In this document: positions 13,577-15,831 of the stretch, piece after piece | Numbering within the stretch: the stretch's first letter is position 1 | Layout: every line of letters begins with the position of its first letter | Assembly: GCA_964425255.1 (NCBI GenBank) | Contig: CAYRMV010000081.1 | Span: 1 to 15,831, forward strand | Direction of reading: 5' to 3' | From: CAYRMV01 sp964425255 | GTDB taxonomy: Bacteria > Bacteroidota > Bacteroidia > Flavobacteriales_D > Crocinitomicaceae | Length of the DNA: 15,831 bases | The notes under the pieces: generated by a model | Database searches by the model: none | Told to the model about the DNA's origin: nothing | What the model saw: only the letters and a program-made list of their open reading frames with translations | Position numbers and translations under genes: made by a program

Positions 13577-15831
13577 TTATTGATTTTTTACAAATGGAAG
13601 ATACGTTGTTCCCTGTAAGTTAGATAAAATCAAATAATACATACCTGACTGAATTTGATCCAGTTGTAATGTGTTTTCTTGTCCATGTAAAACTCCTGAA
13701 CTTATTTCTGAACCCGTTAATGAAACAATTCGATAGGTTAAGCTTGCATCAGCATCCACATAAACAGTAAATGTACCCTGATTTGGATTTGGATACAAAC
13801 GAACAACAATGTCTTCAATGATTGTTTCATGAACACCGTTGTTTGAATAGTTTTCATCACCTTGACCAGGGTTGAAGATTCCTTTTTCTTTGTTAGAACG
13901 GGAATTATTAAAGTCTTGTGCTTTGCTAAATGTAGCTGTACAAATTTCATCTGGAGTAATTTCAACCATGTAATCTAAACCTTCCGTTGAAATTGGGGTT
14001 TGATCCACATAGGAGAATGTCGTATTGCTGACAGTTGTTACCAATTCCCATCCTGTTAAGTCGGTATATCTCCATAAATCAAATGCGCCATAAGTTGTTC
14101 CTTCGTAAGCATCCCACGTGATTAAAGTTGAAGTACCTCCTTGATCAAATGTATTTAAATGAAGTGTTTTATGTTGATTCGACAAATCACTTTCATTATC
14201 ACAATAATTGAAAGCAGATATTTTATAACGCCAAGAACGTACAAGCGGGGATGCCACTACATCGTTGAAAACGGATAAATTGCTATAGTGAACAGTGTCT
14301 ATTAGTAAATATTCGCCAATTACACTCGTTTCACGGTAAATTCCATAATGAGAAATAATGTTGCTTTGTGGTTTTTCCCAAACAACTAAGTTGGTTGTTG
14401 TTAAACTATCCACCGTAACCAAACAAATTTCCTGAACATCTGGTTTGATATTTTTTAGATTCCAACCTTTAATCGTTTTACATCCATCGTCATCAGTTGC
14501 TGTACAAACATAATTTCCAGCATTTAAATTCGCAATATCTTCCGTGGTAGCTCCATTCGACCAACTAATATCCACATTCGCTGTATTGGCATTTATTGTC
14601 ACGTCAATCGCTCCAATTGGTTCTTCACATGTTGGAGAAGTTGTTTGTCCTAAAACGATTGGCGATTGAGCATTGGATAGATAAACTGTGTTGATTGTTT
14701 GACAGTTATTTCCGTCTGTTGTTGTAATTGAATAAATGGCTGCCGATAAGTTTGTCTGATCGATCCCGTTGCCTCCGTTACTCCAAGCATACGAATAATT
14801 AGGTGTTCCACCTGTTGTTCCTGTGATAGAAATCGATCCATTTGATACATTACAGTCTGGACTAACAGTTGTAACAGTTGTAACCAAAGGTGCAGGTTGA
14901 GGAATTACATAACTTCCTGTTGCAACACAACCCGTTTGACTGGTTGCTGTTAATTCATACGTTCCTGCTACTAAATTTGAAATCGAACCTGATGAATGAC
15001 CTGAGGACCATAAGATGGAATAAGGTAAAGGTAAACCTTGTATATCGATTGAAATGGCACCATTGTTTCCGCCAAAGCAACTAACTGGTGTAATTGTTGG
15101 CGTGATTGTTATTGCATCAGATTCAATTAATGCCACGCCGTTTGACTGACAATTATTTGCATCAGTTACGAATAAATAGTATGTTCCTGTTCCTAGATTT
15201 TGAATCGAAAGTTGGTTTTGAGTACCATTTGACCAATAATACGAGTAAGGATTCGTTCCTCCTTGGATTGTTGCCGTTGCTGTTCCCGTAGTTTGATTAC
15301 AAATGGTAGAAGTTACTGTAACATCTACGATCGGATTTTCTAGTACAGTTACCAAAACATCATCACTTGCTGTACAACCATTTATTCCAAGTACAGTTGC
15401 AGTATATGTCGTTGATTCAGAGGGAATAAAAGATTCTCCATTAGAAATAGCATTGTTCCATGTAATTGAACCAGCACCAGTTCCTGTCAATGTTACTTGT
15501 TGCCCCGCACAAACAGTTACATCTGTTCCTGCATTCACTGTTGGAAGTGGATTGACTGTCACCACAACTTGATCGGTGTTAGAACATCCGTTCGCATCCG
15601 TTCCAGTTACGGTGTAAGTTGTCGTTGCGGAAGGAGTAAATGCCACACCGTTTGAAACGCCATTATCCCATGAATAGCTTGCAGCACCCGATCCTGTTAA
15701 TGTTACTTGTTGTCCTTCACAAATTGTTACATCTGTACCTGCATTCACAGTAGGAAGCGGATTAACGGTAACAACCACTTGATCGGTGTTGGAACATCCG
15801 TTCGCATCCGTTCCAGTTACGGTGTAAGTTG
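13577..15831 (-). CDS. Large T9SS-secreted repeat protein (Ig/PKD-like and SprB-like repeats), C-terminal part
   Basis: The reading frame is open to the right edge, so the start lies outside; 751 codons are visible. The GTG at 15778 is internal. From the N-terminal side come at least two 70-residue Ig/PKD-like repeats (PLPTVNAGTDVT...C...GQQVTLTG...TTYT...NGC) and the end of a third (15341-15831), then four SprB-like repeats of about 75 residues (14444-15340), then two Fn3-like regions (about 14155-14438 and 13904-14154). Last is a T9SS type A sorting domain with VVRLYPNPNQGTF and SGMYYLILSNLQ (about 13577-13815). SprB-type repeats occur in surface adhesins of gliding and other Bacteroidota. 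The protein is expected on the cell surface, likely in adhesion or gliding, but that role is inferred. Each repeat carries two Cys spaced 45 or about 50 residues apart. Confidence 0.9.
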   Translation of the reverse strand, partial: TYTVTGTDANGCSNTDQVVVTVNPLPTVNAGTDVTICEGQQVTLTGSGAASYSWDNGVSNGVAFTPSATTTYTVTGTDANGCSNTDQVVVTVNPLPTVNAGTDVTVCAGQQVTLTGTGAGSITWNNAISNGESFIPSESTTYTATVLGINGCTASDDVLVTVLENPIVDVTVTSTICNQTTGTATATIQGGTNPYSYYWSNGTQNQLSIQNLGTGTYYLFVTDANNCQSNGVALIESDAITITPTITPVSCFGGNNGAISIDIQGLPLPYSILWSSGHSSGSISNLVAGTYELTATSQTGCVATGSYVIPQPAPLVTTVTTVSPDCNVSNGSISITGTTGGTPNYSYAWSNGGNGIDQTNLSAAIYSITTTDGNNCQTINTVYLSNAQSPIVLGQTTSPTCEEPIGAIDVTINANTANVDISWSNGATTEDIANLNAGNYVCTATDDDGCKTIKGWNLKNIKPDVQEICLVTVDSLTTTNLVVWEKPQSNIISHYGIYRETSVIGEYLLIDTVHYSNLSVFNDVVASPLVRSWRYKISAFNYCDNESDLSNQHKTLHLNTFDQGGTSTLITWDAYEGTTYGAFDLWRYTDLTGWELVTTVSNTTFSYVDQTPISTEGLDYMVEITPDEICTATFSKAQDFNNSRSNKEKGIFNPGQGDENYSNNGVHETIIEDIVVRLYPNPNQGTFTVYVDADASLTYRIVSLTGSEISSGVLHGQENTLQLDQIQSGMYYLILSNLQGTTYLPFVKNQ
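14444..15340 (-). repeat. Four SprB-like protein repeats
   Basis: Four consecutive units of about 75 residues share the plan C...G..[AS]I.I.G...PYSY.WSNG......NL.AGTY....TD.N.C. Paired cysteines are 49-50 residues apart in each. The DNA is diverged between units, unlike the neighbouring 210-bp repeats. Confidence 0.8.
15341..15831 (-). repeat. Tandem 210-bp coding repeats reaching the right edge
   Basis: Units are spaced exactly 210 bp (70 codons) apart. Positions 15571-15621 and 15781-15831 differ by a single base over 51 bp. The unit at 15361-15570 is more diverged. The array continues beyond the window. Confidence 0.9.

Noticed and set aside
15303..15572. 89-codon plus-strand open frame opposite the repeat protein
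   Set aside because: It is the antisense shadow of the Thr/Val-rich repeats, which seldom give stops on the other strand.
14444..15831. Direct repeats considered as a CRISPR array or mobile element
   Set aside because: The repeats are in-frame protein repeats of 210 bp or about 225 bp with no unique spacers, terminal inverted repeats or transposase.
1..15831. Possible genomic island or novel defence cluster
   Set aside because: No integrase, tRNA junction, phage or toxin-antitoxin genes are seen; the genes are mostly core functions and base composition looks even throughout.

Overview
The window looks like the chromosome of a Bacteroidota member, probably Flavobacteriales and perhaps a Fluviicola/Crocinitomicaceae-type bacterium; the family is a guess from overall gene style. 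The evidence is two proteins with C-terminal type IX secretion (T9SS type A) sorting domains, SprB-like repeats, low G+C, start codons without clear Shine-Dalgarno sequences, and promoter-like sites of the Bacteroidota form TTTG-N19-TAnnTTTG. There is no rRNA, tRNA, CRISPR array, transposase, phage gene or integrase.

Layout. Positions 1-270 hold the 3' end of a glutaminyl cyclotransferase gene (+), facing a DUF3109 metal-cluster-type protein (-, 567-1148) across two opposed terminators. Next on the minus strand is the GTPase pair era-der (transcribed era then der), then a small YqaA/DedA-type membrane protein, then a 615-residue T9SS-secreted protein, then an aminotransferase and an omega-amidase-type nitrilase whose genes overlap by 13 bp. 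A divergent intergenic region at about 7862-8074 leads into plus-strand genes: a tiny lipoprotein, trpS, and a family 5 solute-binding lipoprotein. Back-to-back terminators at 11221-11308 separate these from a final minus-strand block: a biotin-dependent carboxyltransferase subunit, an L,D-transpeptidase, and the 3' 2.25 kb of a large T9SS repeat protein that runs off the right edge.

How the genes work together. Most are housekeeping: Era and Der in ribosome assembly, TrpS in translation, the carboxylase subunit in propionyl-/acyl-CoA metabolism, and the L,D-transpeptidase in the cell envelope. The aminotransferase and amidase fit the known glutamine transaminase/omega-amidase pairing. The cyclotransferase and the 615-residue T9SS protein, whose predicted mature N-terminus is Gln, fit the Bacteroidota 'Q-rule' of pyroglutamate capping of exported proteins.

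I found no convincing undescribed multi-gene system. The points most worth a second look are the promoter-proximal dyad and leader hairpin before the small lipoprotein gene, the terminator that ends right at the yqaA-like start codon, the unexplained stretch at 398-566, and the regular Cys-paired repeat architecture with near-identical 210-bp DNA repeats at the right edge.
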